Positions 24,770 through 35,385 of a stretch of DNA of 64,000 nucleotides are shown one piece after another. How positions within the stretch are numbered: position 1 is the first letter of the stretch; each line of letters begins with the position of its first letter. Origin of the DNA: Psychrobacter sp. M13 (GTDB lineage: Bacteria > Pseudomonadota > Gammaproteobacteria > Pseudomonadales > Moraxellaceae); assembly GCF_030718935.1 (NCBI RefSeq), contig NZ_CP132194.1:2728001-2792000 (forward strand), given 5' to 3'. The notes beneath the pieces are model-generated. The model was not told the DNA's origin, did no database searches, and saw only the letters and a program-made list of their open reading frames with translations. A program made the translations under genes and the position numbers.

Positions 24770-26896
24770 TTACTCGTCTTCATCTTTTGAGTTGAACTTA
24801 GCGATGATTTCAGCAGATACTGACTTTGGAATCTCAGCGTACTTTTGGAATTCCATAGAGTAAGTAGCACGACCCTGCGACATAGAGCGCATTTGCGTTG
24901 CATAACCGAACATCTCTGCTAATGGTACTTCAGCGCGGATCTGCTTAGTGCCACCAGGTAGATCTTCCATACCCTGAACCATACCACGACGACGGTTAAG
25001 ATCGCCCATGATATCGCCCATGTAGTCTTCTGGAGTTTCAACTTCAACTTTCATGATTGGCTCAAGTAGCGCAGGATTTGCCGCTAAGAAACCTTTACGG
25101 AAAGCCATAGAACCTGCCATTTTGAATGACAATTCATCAGAATCGACATCATGGTAAGAACCATCATATAAAGTCGCTTTTACGTTGACGATTGGGTAAC
25201 CAGCAAGGACACCATTTTTCATGCGCTCTTGGATACCTTTATCAACCGCACCATGGAACTCTTTTGGTACCGTACCACCAACAACTTCTTCAGCGAATTC
25301 ATATTCAACATCGCCCGATGGATCAAGTGGCTCAAGACGTAACCAAACATGACCGAATTTACCACGACCACCAGTCTGACGTACGAATTTGCCTTCTTGC
25401 TCAACTGTTTCACGAATCGTTTCGCGGTAAGCAACCTGCGGCGCACCGATGTTGGCTTCAACACTAAACTCACGCTTCATGCGATCGACTAGAATCTCAA
25501 GATGCAGCTCACCCATACCACTGATGATAGTCTGACCAGACTCTTCGTCAGTATGTACGCGGAACGATGGATCTTCTTTTGCAAGACGACCTAGAGCAAT
25601 TGACATTCTTTCCTGATCCGCTTTAGTCTTAGGCTCAACTGCTAGACTGATAACTGGATCTGGGAATTCCATACGCTCAAGCGTAATAACATTTTGCTCG
25701 TCACAAAGCGTATCACCAGTAGTGACGTCTTTCATACCAACTAAGGCTGCGATATCACCAGTACGAATCTCTTGAAGCTCTTGTTGAGCATCTGCCATCA
25801 TCTGTACGATACGGCCAACTCGCTCACGCTTCATCTTAACTGGGTTATAAACGCTGCTACCCTGCTTAAGAACACCTGAGTAAACACGAACGAAGGTTAA
25901 GTTACCAACGAACTTGTCATTCATGATTTTGAATGCAAGTGCTGAGAACGGTGCTTCATCTGACGCTTCACGGGTGCCTTCAGACTCTTCTTTGTCATCA
26001 AGGATACCTTTAATAGCAGGGACGTCCATAGGTGCTGGAAGATACTGAATAACCGCATCCAACATCTTTTGAACACCTTTGTTTTTAAAGGCAGTACCAC
26101 AAAGCAATGGAATGATTTCGTTTTCAATAGTCAATTGACGAATAGCGCTATTGATTTGATCTACAGTCAATTCACCGTTTTCGAGATACTCGTTCATCAG
26201 CTCTTCAGTAGCTTCAGCAGCGCTTTCTACTAGATACTCACGATACTCTTCTGCTTTTTCTTGAAGCTCTGCTGGAATTTCACGTTCTTCGTATTCCATA
26301 CCTTGAGACGCTTCATCCCAATAAATAGCTTTCATAGTCACAAGATCAACCACACCTTCGAAGTTGTCTTCTTTACCAATTGGAACAACTAGAGGTACTG
26401 GCTTACCACCTAAGCGAGTTTTAATCTGTTCAACAACGCGATAAAAATCAGCACCAACACGATCCATTTTATTAATGAACGCAAGACGTGGTACTTTGTA
26501 TTTATTAGCCTGACGCCATACCGTTTCAGACTGTGGCTGTACGCCACCTACTGCACAATAAACCATGCACGCGCCATCAAGAACACGCATAGAACGTTCA
26601 ACTTCAATCGTGAAATCAACGTGACCTGGGGTGTCAATGATGTTGATACGATGCTCATCAAACTGCTTAGCCATACCTGACCAAAAGCAAGTGGTTGCAG
26701 CTGACGTGATAGTAATACCACGTTCTTGTTCCTGCTCCATCCAATCCATGGTGGCTGCGCCATCATGTACTTCGCCAAGTTTGTGGCTAACACCAGTGTA
26801 AAACAAAACACGCTCAGTAGTAGTCGTTTTACCAGCATCAATGTGCGCTGAGATACCAATATTGCGATAGCGCTTTAGGGGAGTTGTACGAGCCAT
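24770..26896 (-). CDS. fusA: Elongation factor G
   Basis: EF-G catalyses ribosomal translocation and, with RRF, ribosome recycling. It has 708 residues, starting [28 protein letters not shown] with the P loop at once, then DTPGHVDF and NKMDRVGA. Domains II-V are complete. AAGGAAA precedes the start codon. No residue change suggesting fusidic acid resistance was sought systematically. Confidence 0.98.
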   Translation of the reverse strand: MARTTPLKRYRNIGISAHIDAGKTTTTERVLFYTGVSHKLGEVHDGAATMDWMEQEQERGITITSAATTCFWSGMAKQFDEHRINIIDTPGHVDFTIEVERSMRVLDGACMVYCAVGGVQPQSETVWRQANKYKVPRLAFINKMDRVGADFYRVVEQIKTRLGGKPVPLVVPIGKEDNFEGVVDLVTMKAIYWDEASQGMEYEEREIPAELQEKAEEYREYLVESAAEATEELMNEYLENGELTVDQINSAIRQLTIENEIIPLLCGTAFKNKGVQKMLDAVIQYLPAPMDVPAIKGILDDKEESEGTREASDEAPFSALAFKIMNDKFVGNLTFVRVYSGVLKQGSSVYNPVKMKRERVGRIVQMMADAQQELQEIRTGDIAALVGMKDVTTGDTLCDEQNVITLERMEFPDPVISLAVEPKTKADQERMSIALGRLAKEDPSFRVHTDEESGQTIISGMGELHLEILVDRMKREFSVEANIGAPQVAYRETIRETVEQEGKFVRQTGGRGKFGHVWLRLEPLDPSGDVEYEFAEEVVGGTVPKEFHGAVDKGIQERMKNGVLAGYPIVNVKATLYDGSYHDVDSDELSFKMAGSMAFRKGFLAANPALLEPIMKVEVETPEDYMGDIMGDLNRRRGMVQGMEDLPGGTKQIRAEVPLAEMFGYATQMRSMSQGRATYSMEFQKYAEIPKSVSAEIIAKFNSKDEDE

Positions 26897-27270
26897 AATA
26901 TTTTCCTAAGGAAATTAGTGTATATATTTGTGTCGCTACCGCTTAACCTTGGCAAAAGCATTTAGCTCTAGTCTTTTATTAATAACTTCATAAACCTAAT
27001 ACGGTTAAAAAAGTATTCAATAGTAAGGATAAAGTGGCATTGAATGTGGAACAAAACAAACATACAAAATCGTGATAATAGATGTTCGCCATTGCTGTCA
27101 ATTACATACTAAAGTCATTAAGTACTGCAATTGAGAATGGCGAGAATCAATAAACAATAACGTGGCTAATTGATTATTCAGTTAGCCACGCTTAGCAATT
27201 AAATAATCAATGACCATTATTAGCATTAATAATGATTGACTATAAAAGATGCTTATATCTCTAAATAAAT
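26897..27270 (-). other. rpsG-fusA intergenic region with inverted repeat
   Basis: This 374-bp gap is long for the str operon. It contains a perfect 9-bp inverted repeat CGTGGCTAA / TTAGCCACG (27162-27170 and 27183-27191, 12-nt loop) just after rpsG. There is no U-run, so it is not a standard terminator; it could be an mRNA 3' stabiliser or a regulatory structure. The rest shows nothing I can support. Confidence 0.45.
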
Positions 27271-27744
27271 TTAGAAACGATAATGAGAGAATGCTTTGTT
27301 AGCATCTGCCATACGGTGAACTTCGTCACGTTTCTTCATAGCATTGCCTTTGCCTTCAGAGGCATCAGACAACTCACCAGCTAGGCGTAAAGCCATAGAT
27401 TTTTCAGAACGCTTTGCAGCAGCTTCAGCTATCCAACGCATAGCCAATGCAGTACGACGGGAGGGGCGTACTTCCATTGGTACTTGATAGGTAGCACCAC
27501 CAACGCGGCGAGCTTTTACTTCGACCATTGGGCGCACATTTTCTAGCACTTCTTCAAAGAACGATACTGGATCTTCGATGTTACGCTTTTGCGCTACAGT
27601 CTCAAGAGCACCGTAAACGATACGCTCAGCAGTAGATTTTTTACCATGGCTCATCACGTGGTTGATGAATTTTGCGATGGTTTGGCTACCAAACTTAGGA
27701 TCCGGTAGGATCTCACGGGTAGCTACGACGCGACGTCTTGGCAT
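27271..27744 (-). CDS. rpsG: 30S ribosomal protein S7
   Basis: S7 nucleates assembly of the 30S head by binding 16S rRNA and in E. coli is the autoregulator of the str operon. The 157-residue sequence starts [20 protein letters not shown] and is of normal length. Conserved basic segments ([13 protein letters not shown] and [10 protein letters not shown]) are present. It is followed by fusA after an unusually long gap. Confidence 0.98.
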   Translation of the reverse strand: MPRRRVVATREILPDPKFGSQTIAKFINHVMSHGKKSTAERIVYGALETVAQKRNIEDPVSFFEEVLENVRPMVEVKARRVGGATYQVPMEVRPSRRTALAMRWIAEAAAKRSEKSMALRLAGELSDASEGKGNAMKKRDEVHRMADANKAFSHYRF

Positions 27745-27981
27745 AATAAATTTCCTTGTCTTCAGGAGTGTCTAACATTCACAATCTCGTACTGTTTAAT
27801 TTACGTAGCAGCGAGTTGTCAGTCAGCCTTACTGCATGGTGTTATGTCATCTAAGCTCTAATACTAGTAAGACCTAGCATAAAACTTAAAACAACATCGA
27901 ACCCATGCACAGTTAATGGGGTGTACTAATCAAGCTAAAACAATACTGTTATATTAGTCTTAAATATATAAGTATTAAGTA

Positions 27982-28356
27982 TTAAGCTTTAGGCTTCTTA
28001 GCACCATATTTAGAGCGACCTTGTCTACGGTCTTTTACACCAGCGCAATCGAGTGCACCACGAACAGTGTGATAACGTACACCTGGTAGATCTTTAACAC
28101 GACCACCACGGATAAGCACAACACTATGCTCTTGTAAGTTATGACCTTCGCCGCCGATGTAGCTTGCTACTTCATAACCTGAAGTTAAGCGAACACGACA
28201 TACTTTACGCATGGCAGAGTTAGGTTTTTTAGGGGTAGTAGTATATACACGAGTACATACACCGCGACGTTGTGGGCACGCTTGCAACGCAGGAACTTTT
28301 GACTTTTCCTTGATGGTTTTGCGACCCTTACGAATTAATTGGTTAGTTGTTGCCAT
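27982..28356 (-). CDS. rpsL: 30S ribosomal protein S12
   Basis: S12 is the decoding-centre protein. The start is the ATG at 28354-28356 ([13 protein letters not shown], 124 residues), preceded by GGAGAAGG; an in-frame upstream start would add 15 residues foreign to the family. Residues where streptomycin resistance substitutions occur in other bacteria are wild type: K43 in TTPKKPNSA and K88 in [13 protein letters not shown]. First gene of the str operon. Confidence 0.98.
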   Translation of the reverse strand: MATTNQLIRKGRKTIKEKSKVPALQACPQRRGVCTRVYTTTPKKPNSAMRKVCRVRLTSGYEVASYIGGEGHNLQEHSVVLIRGGRVKDLPGVRYHTVRGALDCAGVKDRRQGRSKYGAKKPKA

Positions 28357-28701
28357 AAGGCATCCTTCTCCCGTTGGGTATAAAACAAAAAAATGGGTCA
28401 ACGCCCAACCATTTGACGTTTGTCTAAGGTTTTTAGGCTACCCATTTTTAGGACAATGTATTATAAAGATATATTGCTACTATTTCAACTATTTATCACT
28501 AGATACCCTTTACAACATTCAAAAGATGTGTATAAAGCCAATTATGAAAGGTATAGGGTAAAAGGTGAAACGTTAATAGATGTGTTGAATTATCTGTAAA
28601 TGGCGATAATGTACTGTTTTTCAAGTACCGTATTTAAAGTAGCTTGTCATAAAACTATTTTACATTGTCGCCATAATTTACGGATAAACCCTCAGCTGCA
28701 C
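28357..28701 (-). promoter_or_regulatory. rpsL leader with terminator-like hairpin
   Basis: AAAAATGGGT (28389-28398) and ACCCATTTTT (28440-28449) form a 10-bp stem on the minus strand, followed by a U-run. The hairpin ends about 30 nt before the rpsL start codon, so the rpsL promoter must lie above 28450 and the mRNA must read through it. A competing pair, GTCAA (28397-28401) with TTGAC (28413-28417), shares bases with the terminator stem. This looks like an attenuator, although the 41-nt loop is long and it may simply end the upstream ecsC transcript. No gene in this stretch. Confidence 0.45.
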
Positions 28702-29910
28702 TTATTTTTTGGCTTCTGCTGGTTGCTTAGTTTCGCTTTTACTTTCAGCTTTATCAGCAGTTTTGTTGTTTTTAGCCTTATCAGCACCCTTTTCTATCTT
28801 GCTGTTGTCATCGGTATCTGTACCAGCACTTTCTTGTTTGGCACTGTTTTTAGTATCAGACTTAGTGATGTCAGTTTTGCTATCTGATTTGTCTTCTGTT
28901 TTACCAGACTCTTTTTTATCAGCGTCAGTGTTAGCGTCTTTTTTGACCTCAGCTTCACTGCTGCTATCATCGGTAATCGCCCGATTGGCAAGTTTTGCTT
29001 CTGGGGCAAAAGTCGCTCTCGCTACTCCAATGACCTCTTCAATCAGACGACTGTTATAACGCATACCTACGATAACCGCAGTGGCTGGTAAAAAGCGACG
29101 AATCCAAGATAGGTTGATCTGATCCAAATCAATCCCTACTTGACTGGCGATACTATCGACTTGCTCTGCATAGTAGTTAACGTTTTTGTTTTTGAGACCC
29201 AAGTTCTTTAGCTCGCTATGTAGACCATTGCCTTGAGCGTTATCAAGTAAGCCTTTACCTACTCCAAGACCTGCTAGCAGTGCTTGCTTCTCTTGCATCT
29301 TGCTTAAATCAGCGTTAGCGAGTAACTCATACGCCATCTTAACGCCTTGCTTACCTGTCAGGGGTTGATCATAAACGGCGGCCAACTGATATACTGTACG
29401 TAAAGATACTAGCAACAACCACAAGGTGTCGGCTAATAATCCTGGCAAGCCTGCTAAGCCCGTTAAGCCACCTAAAGTCGCTAATGCTCTATTCTGATTG
29501 GCAATATCGGTGGCAAGCGCATAACGCTGCTCATCATCTAGGCTTGAGATATCAGCAAAGCGATGCTCACTGGGTAAATCAATCTGACTCCAAGTTGACG
29601 CCAGTTTTGCCACTTGAGCAAATGCACCATCGACTGTCGATTGGAAAAAACTATCAGGTACTATCTTTTTGGCATATTTACCATAAGTTGCAAAACGATT
29701 ACCCAATAACTGCTGCGTGGCTTTTAGGGTTTGCTCACGAAATAAATCTTGCTGATAGTCCTCATCACCTAAATTGACAGCTTTAAAGTGTCGAGGCTGA
29801 CCTGTCTTAGCATTGGCACTATCTAATAGTGAGCCGACGCGTTCAAGATTGTCACGGGTAAAATGTCCAACAGTACTAATGCCTTTTGAGAGAATGTCAC
29901 GCTTTGCCAT
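28702..29910 (-). CDS. EcsC-family protein with charged C-terminal tail
   Basis: The first ~300 residues show the EcsC family pattern: an alanine/leucine-rich helical region with GLAGLPGLLADTLWLLL, a likely membrane-associated segment at about 150-175, then a second helical part ending in RRFLPATAVIVGMRYN. The function of EcsC proteins is not well defined. The last ~95 residues are a low-complexity K/D/S/T/E tail without hydrophobic residues, presumably disordered. It precedes rpsL on the same strand with a 345-bp gap. The tail is encoded by repetitive AT-rich codons and may vary among strains. Confidence 0.75.
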   Translation of the reverse strand: MAKRDILSKGISTVGHFTRDNLERVGSLLDSANAKTGQPRHFKAVNLGDEDYQQDLFREQTLKATQQLLGNRFATYGKYAKKIVPDSFFQSTVDGAFAQVAKLASTWSQIDLPSEHRFADISSLDDEQRYALATDIANQNRALATLGGLTGLAGLPGLLADTLWLLLVSLRTVYQLAAVYDQPLTGKQGVKMAYELLANADLSKMQEKQALLAGLGVGKGLLDNAQGNGLHSELKNLGLKNKNVNYYAEQVDSIASQVGIDLDQINLSWIRRFLPATAVIVGMRYNSRLIEEVIGVARATFAPEAKLANRAITDDSSSEAEVKKDANTDADKKESGKTEDKSDSKTDITKSDTKNSAKQESAGTDTDDNSKIEKGADKAKNNKTADKAESKSETKQPAEAKK

Positions 29911-30394
29911 AGTTATATCCTTAAATTAATGGTAATGAAATATTTTAGTTTTTGTATTGCTCGCTAATAATAATGTCTAGGCGCGCTAACAGCAACGGCA
30001 TCTAGATTAGATTTAGGGTTTTATAGTAGCTAAACTTTCGACTCAGTGTCAGTGTTAACAATGTTATTAGGATAGCAAAGTTTGTATCTAAAAATATAAA
30101 TGATTTATTTATAGATATAGTATTTAATCTTCTTGTTAAATATCGATAGTCTCTTACATTGCTTATCAGCACAAAATAATTTCTGCTTTTGATAACTAAT
30201 TTACTATTAGATAGATATTTTATAGAGCTGATACGCTATCATAGCTACAAATAAGGTATGCTTGTACACTGAAATTATGTTTCGTCATAAATTTAAGGGT
30301 TTTATTATAAAATTAAGGCTCAAGCAAACACAAAAGTTATTGCTTATCATGTATTTAAGCTGTGATAAGCACTCAATATCATAAGGAACAGACT
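29911..30394. promoter_or_regulatory. Divergent promoter region ecsC/fabB
   Basis: This 484-bp AT-rich region serves genes on both sides. A perfect inverted repeat GCTTATCA (30342-30349) and TGATAAGC (30363-30370), spacer 13, lies 25 bp before the fabB start and could be an operator or a leader hairpin. Nothing else was recognised. Confidence 0.4.
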
Positions 30395-31654
30395 ATGCGT
30401 AGAGTGGTTATTACAGGAGCAGGGATTGTCTCTTGCATCGGATATGATTTGGCGTCCGTTACTGAATCTTTGCAGCAAGGACAGTCAGGCATTACTTTTA
30501 ACGAGTCTTATGCTGAGCATGGCTTTAAGTCGCAGGTCAGTGGTAGTATCGATAAATCACAGCTCGATACTTCTACTATTGATCGTAAGCTTAAACGCTT
30601 TTTTAGCGATGCCAGTCTTTATGCTTATGTCTGTGCTTTAGATGCTATTAAACAGTCTGGGTTGTCTCTTGACACTATTAGTCAAAACCCAAGAGTTGGC
30701 GTCGTAGCAGGCTCAGGTGGTGCCTCAACAGAAGGTGTTTCTGTTGCAGTAGATGCTATGCGTGAAAAAGGCTTGCGCGGTGTCGGTGCGATGGCAGTAC
30801 CTAAAACGATGAGTAGCTCGATATCAGCGGCGCTTGCCACAGGACTAAAAATTCATGGTCCCTCCTACTCTATCAGCTCAGCTTGCGCCACCTCAATGCA
30901 TTGCATTGGGCATGCTATGGAGCTGATTCAATTAGGTAAAGCGGACGTGGTATTAGCAGGTGGTAGCGAAGCTGAGCACTGGACACAGTCTTGCATGTTT
31001 GATGCCATGGGTGCGATGAGTACTCAATATAATGACACGCCAAAGCAGTCCTCACGTGCTTATGACAAAGACCGTGATGGCTTTGTGATTGCCGCAGGTG
31101 GCGCGATGGTCGTGGTTGAAAGCTTAGAGCATGCCCAAGCTCGCGGTGCCAATATCTTAGCCGAAATCGTCGGTTATGGCGCAACCTCCGACGGCGCTGA
31201 AATGGTCGCGCCAAGTGGTGAAGGTGCGGTGCGCTGTATGCAACAAGCTCTAGATCAGGCTGGATTAAAAACCGTTGATTATATTAATAGTCATGGTACT
31301 AGCACGCCACTTGGTGATATCACTGAGCTTGGCGCTATTGAAAAAGTGTTTGGCAACTCTGGTACTGATGCTAATACTGAGAGCCGCGCTTCTATACCCC
31401 CTATTAGCTCAACCAAATCTATGACCGGTCATAGTTTAGGAGCAGTTGGCGCACAAGAGCTTATCTACTGCTTACTCATGTTACAAGAGCAATTTATTGC
31501 TCCTAGCATCAATGTTGAAAACTTAGATCCTGCTATTGAAGGCTTCGATATTGTTACCGAAAAACGCGATGTACAGCTTGACACATTAATGACCAATAGC
31601 TTTGGCTTTGGTGGTACTAACGCAACTTTAATTATCAAAAAGTTTACTGCTTAA
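30395..31654 (+). CDS. fabB: 3-oxoacyl-ACP synthase I (KAS I)
   Basis: Condenses malonyl-ACP with growing acyl-ACP in fatty acid elongation; FabB-type enzymes are needed for the unsaturated branch. The start is the ATG at 30395 ([13 protein letters not shown]), preceded by AAGGA; 419 residues. The catalytic triad is present: C164 in [11 protein letters not shown]300 in [12 protein letters not shown] and H346 in [10 protein letters not shown], plus K341. A polar insert of about 13 residues (near 322-334) accounts for the extra length over E. coli (406). It is followed 3 bp later by pabB. Confidence 0.95.
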   Translation: MRRVVITGAGIVSCIGYDLASVTESLQQGQSGITFNESYAEHGFKSQVSGSIDKSQLDTSTIDRKLKRFFSDASLYAYVCALDAIKQSGLSLDTISQNPRVGVVAGSGGASTEGVSVAVDAMREKGLRGVGAMAVPKTMSSSISAALATGLKIHGPSYSISSACATSMHCIGHAMELIQLGKADVVLAGGSEAEHWTQSCMFDAMGAMSTQYNDTPKQSSRAYDKDRDGFVIAAGGAMVVVESLEHAQARGANILAEIVGYGATSDGAEMVAPSGEGAVRCMQQALDQAGLKTVDYINSHGTSTPLGDITELGAIEKVFGNSGTDANTESRASIPPISSTKSMTGHSLGAVGAQELIYCLLMLQEQFIAPSINVENLDPAIEGFDIVTEKRDVQLDTLMTNSFGFGGTNATLIIKKFTA

Positions 31655-31657
31655 TCT

Positions 31658-33307
31658 ATGATAGTAACAGACAACAATCAACAATCTGACTTTAAAAATA
31701 CGCCATCGGTTCTCAATCGATGGCGTTTTGCTGGCTTGTCAGCAGCAGATCTGTTACCGCGTTTACAGCGTCATCTGACAGCACAAAACCCTACGGCAAA
31801 CTGGCAACTGGTTTGGCTCAATAATGATGGTCAGCCTGTTATAGGCTTGCTACCTAAGGTGAGCTGGTCCGTTTATTTTAATGCTAATAAGCCTTGTTCC
31901 GTATCAATAGAAAACCCTAAAAATAAAACCAGCTATTACAAAGTTGTCGAGATGTGTCGTGATAAGTCATCGATAATAGCATCCTATTGCAGTTATCTAG
32001 AGTGGCAAGAGGAGCTAATCACTTATAGTAAGGCTTACGAGGCAGTCGCTACTCATTCAGCTCTACTAGATGAAAAAAATATAATCAATCAAAAACCCAG
32101 CTATCAGCACGGTCTTATTGGTTTTATTGGTTATGATATGGCAGCTCATGAGCTAAGTCCTGTAGCAGATATTCCTCAAGCCACGCAGCCTTGTGCAGTG
32201 CTGGGTCATTACGATATTTATTTATCGCCAGTCAAAGACAATACTCAAACCAGCTGGCAGTTGACTACGCCACTGTCTAACCCTTTAGATACTGCTGCTG
32301 ATCAAGCTATCATTGATGAACTTAAAAACTATCTACAGCATTTAGATGATGCGTTGAATGATGAGTTGATCAAAAACTCTAATAATATTGCACTAAAAAA
32401 TAAAGTACCACTTGCCCCGCTGATGCTCAAAGCGAAATGGCAAAAAAATGATTACGAGCAAGCTTTTGCAGAAACTCAAGACTATCTACAACAAGGCGAC
32501 TGTTATCAGATTAACCTCACCCAAGCATGGCAAGGGTATCTAAAAGAATCTAACAATAACAGAGCACCGAAACTGCTCGATTATCTCCCTAGCTTACATG
32601 CTAATACTAACGCACCATTTGCAGGCTATTTGGAAAATATAAACTTTGAGTTATTAAGCTGTTCACCTGAGCTGTTCTTTACCTTTACTACCGATCAAAC
32701 AACCAATACTCGTCATATCATTACCAAACCTATCAAAGGCACTATGCCACGCGGCGAAAGCTCTGAGCAAGATAATGCTCTAAAACAACAGCTAATAACT
32801 AGCGACAAAGACCGCAGCGAAAATGTAATGATCGTCGATTTATTGCGTAATGATTTGGGCAGATATGCCAAGACAGGTAGCGTCAAAGTACCAAAGCTAT
32901 TTGCGATTGAAAGTTTTAGCAATGTCCATCACATGGTCAGCACGATTACCGCTGAGCTAAAAGAGCAGGCTCATCCCCTAGCTGTATTATTCGGTAGTCT
33001 GCCTGCTGGCTCTATCACGGGTACACCCAAAAAACGCGCGGTCGAAATCATAGCCGAACTAGAAGGTGCTGCACGAGGGGCGTATTGTGGCACTATGGGC
33101 TATATGAACTTCGATGGTAGTGGTCAATGGAACGTGTTGATTCGCACTTTGCAGGCAGGTACGGACGCTGATAATAAAAAACAAGTCAGCCTATGGGCAG
33201 GTGGTGGTATTACTATTGCATCCAACTGTGTAAGCGAATATCAGGAGTGTTTGGATAAAGTAGGCAATTTGCTTGGGGTGTTGGCGCAAAGTAATAGCGT
33301 TAAATAA
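31658..33307 (+). CDS. pabB: Aminodeoxychorismate synthase component I
   Basis: Chorismate-using enzyme that, with a glutamine amidotransferase (PabA), makes 4-amino-4-deoxychorismate for folate. It has 549 residues: an N-terminal domain of about 250 with YQHGLIGFIGYDMAAHE, then the chorismate-binding domain with PIKGTMPRG (about 357-365), DRSENVMIVDLLRNDLGR and GSLPAGSITGTPK. The lysine in PIKGT separates PabB from TrpE, which has PIAGT. It starts 3 bp after the fabB stop, so the two are co-transcribed. Confidence 0.92.
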   Translation: MIVTDNNQQSDFKNTPSVLNRWRFAGLSAADLLPRLQRHLTAQNPTANWQLVWLNNDGQPVIGLLPKVSWSVYFNANKPCSVSIENPKNKTSYYKVVEMCRDKSSIIASYCSYLEWQEELITYSKAYEAVATHSALLDEKNIINQKPSYQHGLIGFIGYDMAAHELSPVADIPQATQPCAVLGHYDIYLSPVKDNTQTSWQLTTPLSNPLDTAADQAIIDELKNYLQHLDDALNDELIKNSNNIALKNKVPLAPLMLKAKWQKNDYEQAFAETQDYLQQGDCYQINLTQAWQGYLKESNNNRAPKLLDYLPSLHANTNAPFAGYLENINFELLSCSPELFFTFTTDQTTNTRHIITKPIKGTMPRGESSEQDNALKQQLITSDKDRSENVMIVDLLRNDLGRYAKTGSVKVPKLFAIESFSNVHHMVSTITAELKEQAHPLAVLFGSLPAGSITGTPKKRAVEIIAELEGAARGAYCGTMGYMNFDGSGQWNVLIRTLQAGTDADNKKQVSLWAGGGITIASNCVSEYQECLDKVGNLLGVLAQSNSVK

Positions 33308-33473
33308 TGGTTATATCGATTCATACTAATTAGCTGATTGTTACTTTTATAGCCTACCTATTATTATATAGGTCATTATTTTGCAAAACGGTTTACTGGG
33401 CTAAAGCCGTAGCTTACAAAGCGGGCTTTGGTATTACGGTCGTAGCTTTTTATCTACAAAATTAGAGGTAGGT

Positions 33474-33926
33474 ATGGAAATGTTTTTTTGGATATGTGGG
33501 GCGCTTATAGTAATCGGCTTACCTGCTTTTGCAATATTAATGATTTACGCATCATTAAAATCAGTTAAAGAATATGTAGAAACAATTCAGTCTCTAAAGA
33601 ACAAGATTTATAACCTTGAAACTGATTACAAGAAGTTAGGAACAGAAAGAGATAATACTGAAATAAAGCTTGAGCATGCCATACAAGAAAAACGCTATAT
33701 CGAAGAAGATTTAGAACGATTAAATTCAAACGAAGGTTATAAACATACTAGAGTAGTTAACGCTATACATTTTGGTATCTTAAAGAAGCTATACGCTCAT
33801 GATGAATTGTACTATATGTCTATGCTACTAAAAGATCATGGCGAAACAATTGCTGATTTCAACCGAGAAGATGAGAATGAGATTATAGAAACATTCATTA
33901 AAAAACATCCAAACCCTTCTAAGTAA
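33474..33926 (+). CDS. Hypothetical membrane-anchored coiled-coil protein
   Basis: 150 residues with one N-terminal transmembrane helix (about 4-28) and then a long charged helix predicted as coiled coil (about 30-85). A small helical C-terminal part has KLYAHDELYYMSMLLKDHG. Family not recognised. TAGAGGTAGGT precedes the ATG. AT-rich, single gene, no operon partner: pabB ends 166 bp before it and hisC converges from the other side. Confidence 0.65.
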   Translation: MEMFFWICGALIVIGLPAFAILMIYASLKSVKEYVETIQSLKNKIYNLETDYKKLGTERDNTEIKLEHAIQEKRYIEEDLERLNSNEGYKHTRVVNAIHFGILKKLYAHDELYYMSMLLKDHGETIADFNREDENEIIETFIKKHPNPSK

Positions 33927-33952
33927 TAACATTCATAAAAGATAAAGCAGGC

Positions 33953-34020
33953 GTAGGGTGCATTTTATGCACCGATGATTAATGATAGCGTCATTATAGG
34001 TGCGATGGATGTCACCCTAC
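33953..34020. repeat. 68-bp REP-like palindrome
   Basis: The arms GTAGGGTG / CACCCTAC (33953-33960 and 34013-34020) enclose GCACC / GGTGC and AATGA / TCATT, giving a long imperfect hairpin. It lies between the convergent genes at 33474-33926 and hisC. It belongs to the same family as 23151-23214. It may act as a transcription end or be a nonautonomous mobile hairpin. Confidence 0.6.
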
Positions 34021-34068
34021 AAAAGCTGTTCTCCCGTCGCCTTTACTCTATTGTGTTGTATCTCGTCC

Positions 34069-35190
34069 TCAATTTGCAGTAGCATCAGTAGCATGTATCG
34101 CCGTCAAGGCTTCAATCAACCGCTCATGCTGCGCTGCCGTGCCTATCGTAATACGCAAGTACTCACTGATTCGAGCTTTGTCAAAATGGCGAACGATAAT
34201 GCCCTGCTCGCGTAATGCATCAGCGACGTCACTGGCATTGCCGTCTTGTGGACGGGCAAAAACAAAGTTGGCATGTGATGGCAATACTTGATAGCCAAGA
34301 TCAGTCAGCTTAGAGGTTAATGACTCACGTAAATCAATGACTTTTTGGCAGGTTTGCTCAAAATAATCATGATCTAATACGCTGGCTCTTGCGCCTGCCT
34401 GCGCCAACTTATCTAACGGATAGCTATTAAAGCTATTTTTCATTCGCGTTAACGCTTCGATCAAAGAGGGATTACTAAAGGCCATGCCCACCCTTAAACC
34501 CGCTAATGAGCGCGATTTTGAAAAGGTTTGAGTGACTAGTAAGTTATCAAATTCGTTAATAAGACTTATCGCTGAAACGGACTGACCCTCATCCGTTGAT
34601 GCAAAGTCAATATAAGCCTCATCGATAACAATCACCGCATTAGAATGTTCATCAGCCAATTTGCGAATATCATCAAGCCCTAACAGCAGACCAGTCGGTG
34701 CATTCGGGTTAGCAATAATAATACCGCTACAAGGTTGGCGATAAGCATCCGGATCGATACTAAAATCATTTTCTAAGGCAATCTTGACCAACTCAACACC
34801 AAAGGTCTGCGCGTATACAGGATAAAAACTATAGCTGATATCGGGTGCTAATATAGGACGCTCTTTCATAAAAAAGCTGGCAAATATCAGGGCTAACACT
34901 TCATCCGAACCGTTACCAACAAACACTTGGTTGCTATCAAGATTATGTAAACCTGCCAGTGCGCTACGCAGATCATCAGACTCAGGCGCTGGATATAGAC
35001 GCAGCTCACAAGCTTGCTCGGCTAAGAGCTTAGCGATTGCCGCAGCTACTGCTGGCGAGGGAGGAAACGGATTCTCATTAGTGTTTAATTTACATAAATT
35101 ATCATGCTGTGGCTGCTCACCAGGGACATAAGGTGACAAATTGCGAGCTTTGGCTGACCAAAGTCTATTATCGATTTTTTGCTCACTCAT
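34069..35190 (-). CDS. hisC: Histidinol-phosphate aminotransferase
   Basis: PLP enzyme converting imidazole acetol phosphate and glutamate to histidinol phosphate. The start chosen is the ATG at 35188-35190 (MSEQKIDNRLW, 373 residues) with AGGA six bases upstream. Class I/II aminotransferase features are present: NENPFPPSP, the NPNAPTG loop, DEAYIDF and the PLP lysine in TQTFSKSRSLAGLRVG (about residue 225). It is downstream of hisD, separated by 195 bp. Confidence 0.95.
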   Translation of the reverse strand: MSEQKIDNRLWSAKARNLSPYVPGEQPQHDNLCKLNTNENPFPPSPAVAAAIAKLLAEQACELRLYPAPESDDLRSALAGLHNLDSNQVFVGNGSDEVLALIFASFFMKERPILAPDISYSFYPVYAQTFGVELVKIALENDFSIDPDAYRQPCSGIIIANPNAPTGLLLGLDDIRKLADEHSNAVIVIDEAYIDFASTDEGQSVSAISLINEFDNLLVTQTFSKSRSLAGLRVGMAFSNPSLIEALTRMKNSFNSYPLDKLAQAGARASVLDHDYFEQTCQKVIDLRESLTSKLTDLGYQVLPSHANFVFARPQDGNASDVADALREQGIIVRHFDKARISEYLRITIGTAAQHERLIEALTAIHATDATAN

Positions 35191-35385
35191 AAACCATCCT
35201 ACTCTGCACACTATACGCGGCGTTGATTAATGACTATAAGATCTTAAATACAAAACCTTATTCAATATTTATTATTATGACTGGTTACTATTCGTTCGAT
35301 GTATTTTATATCTGCTAGTGCATCTATGTTTATAGTAAACACTAGCTTATGGGAAACACTAGCGTTTGTCTCATCATCGAGCTAT

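Noticed and set aside
28709..29059. 116-codon plus-strand frame opposite the EcsC gene tail
   Set aside because: Shadow of the low-complexity tail; leucine/serine-rich only because it is the complement of a lysine/serine repeat region.
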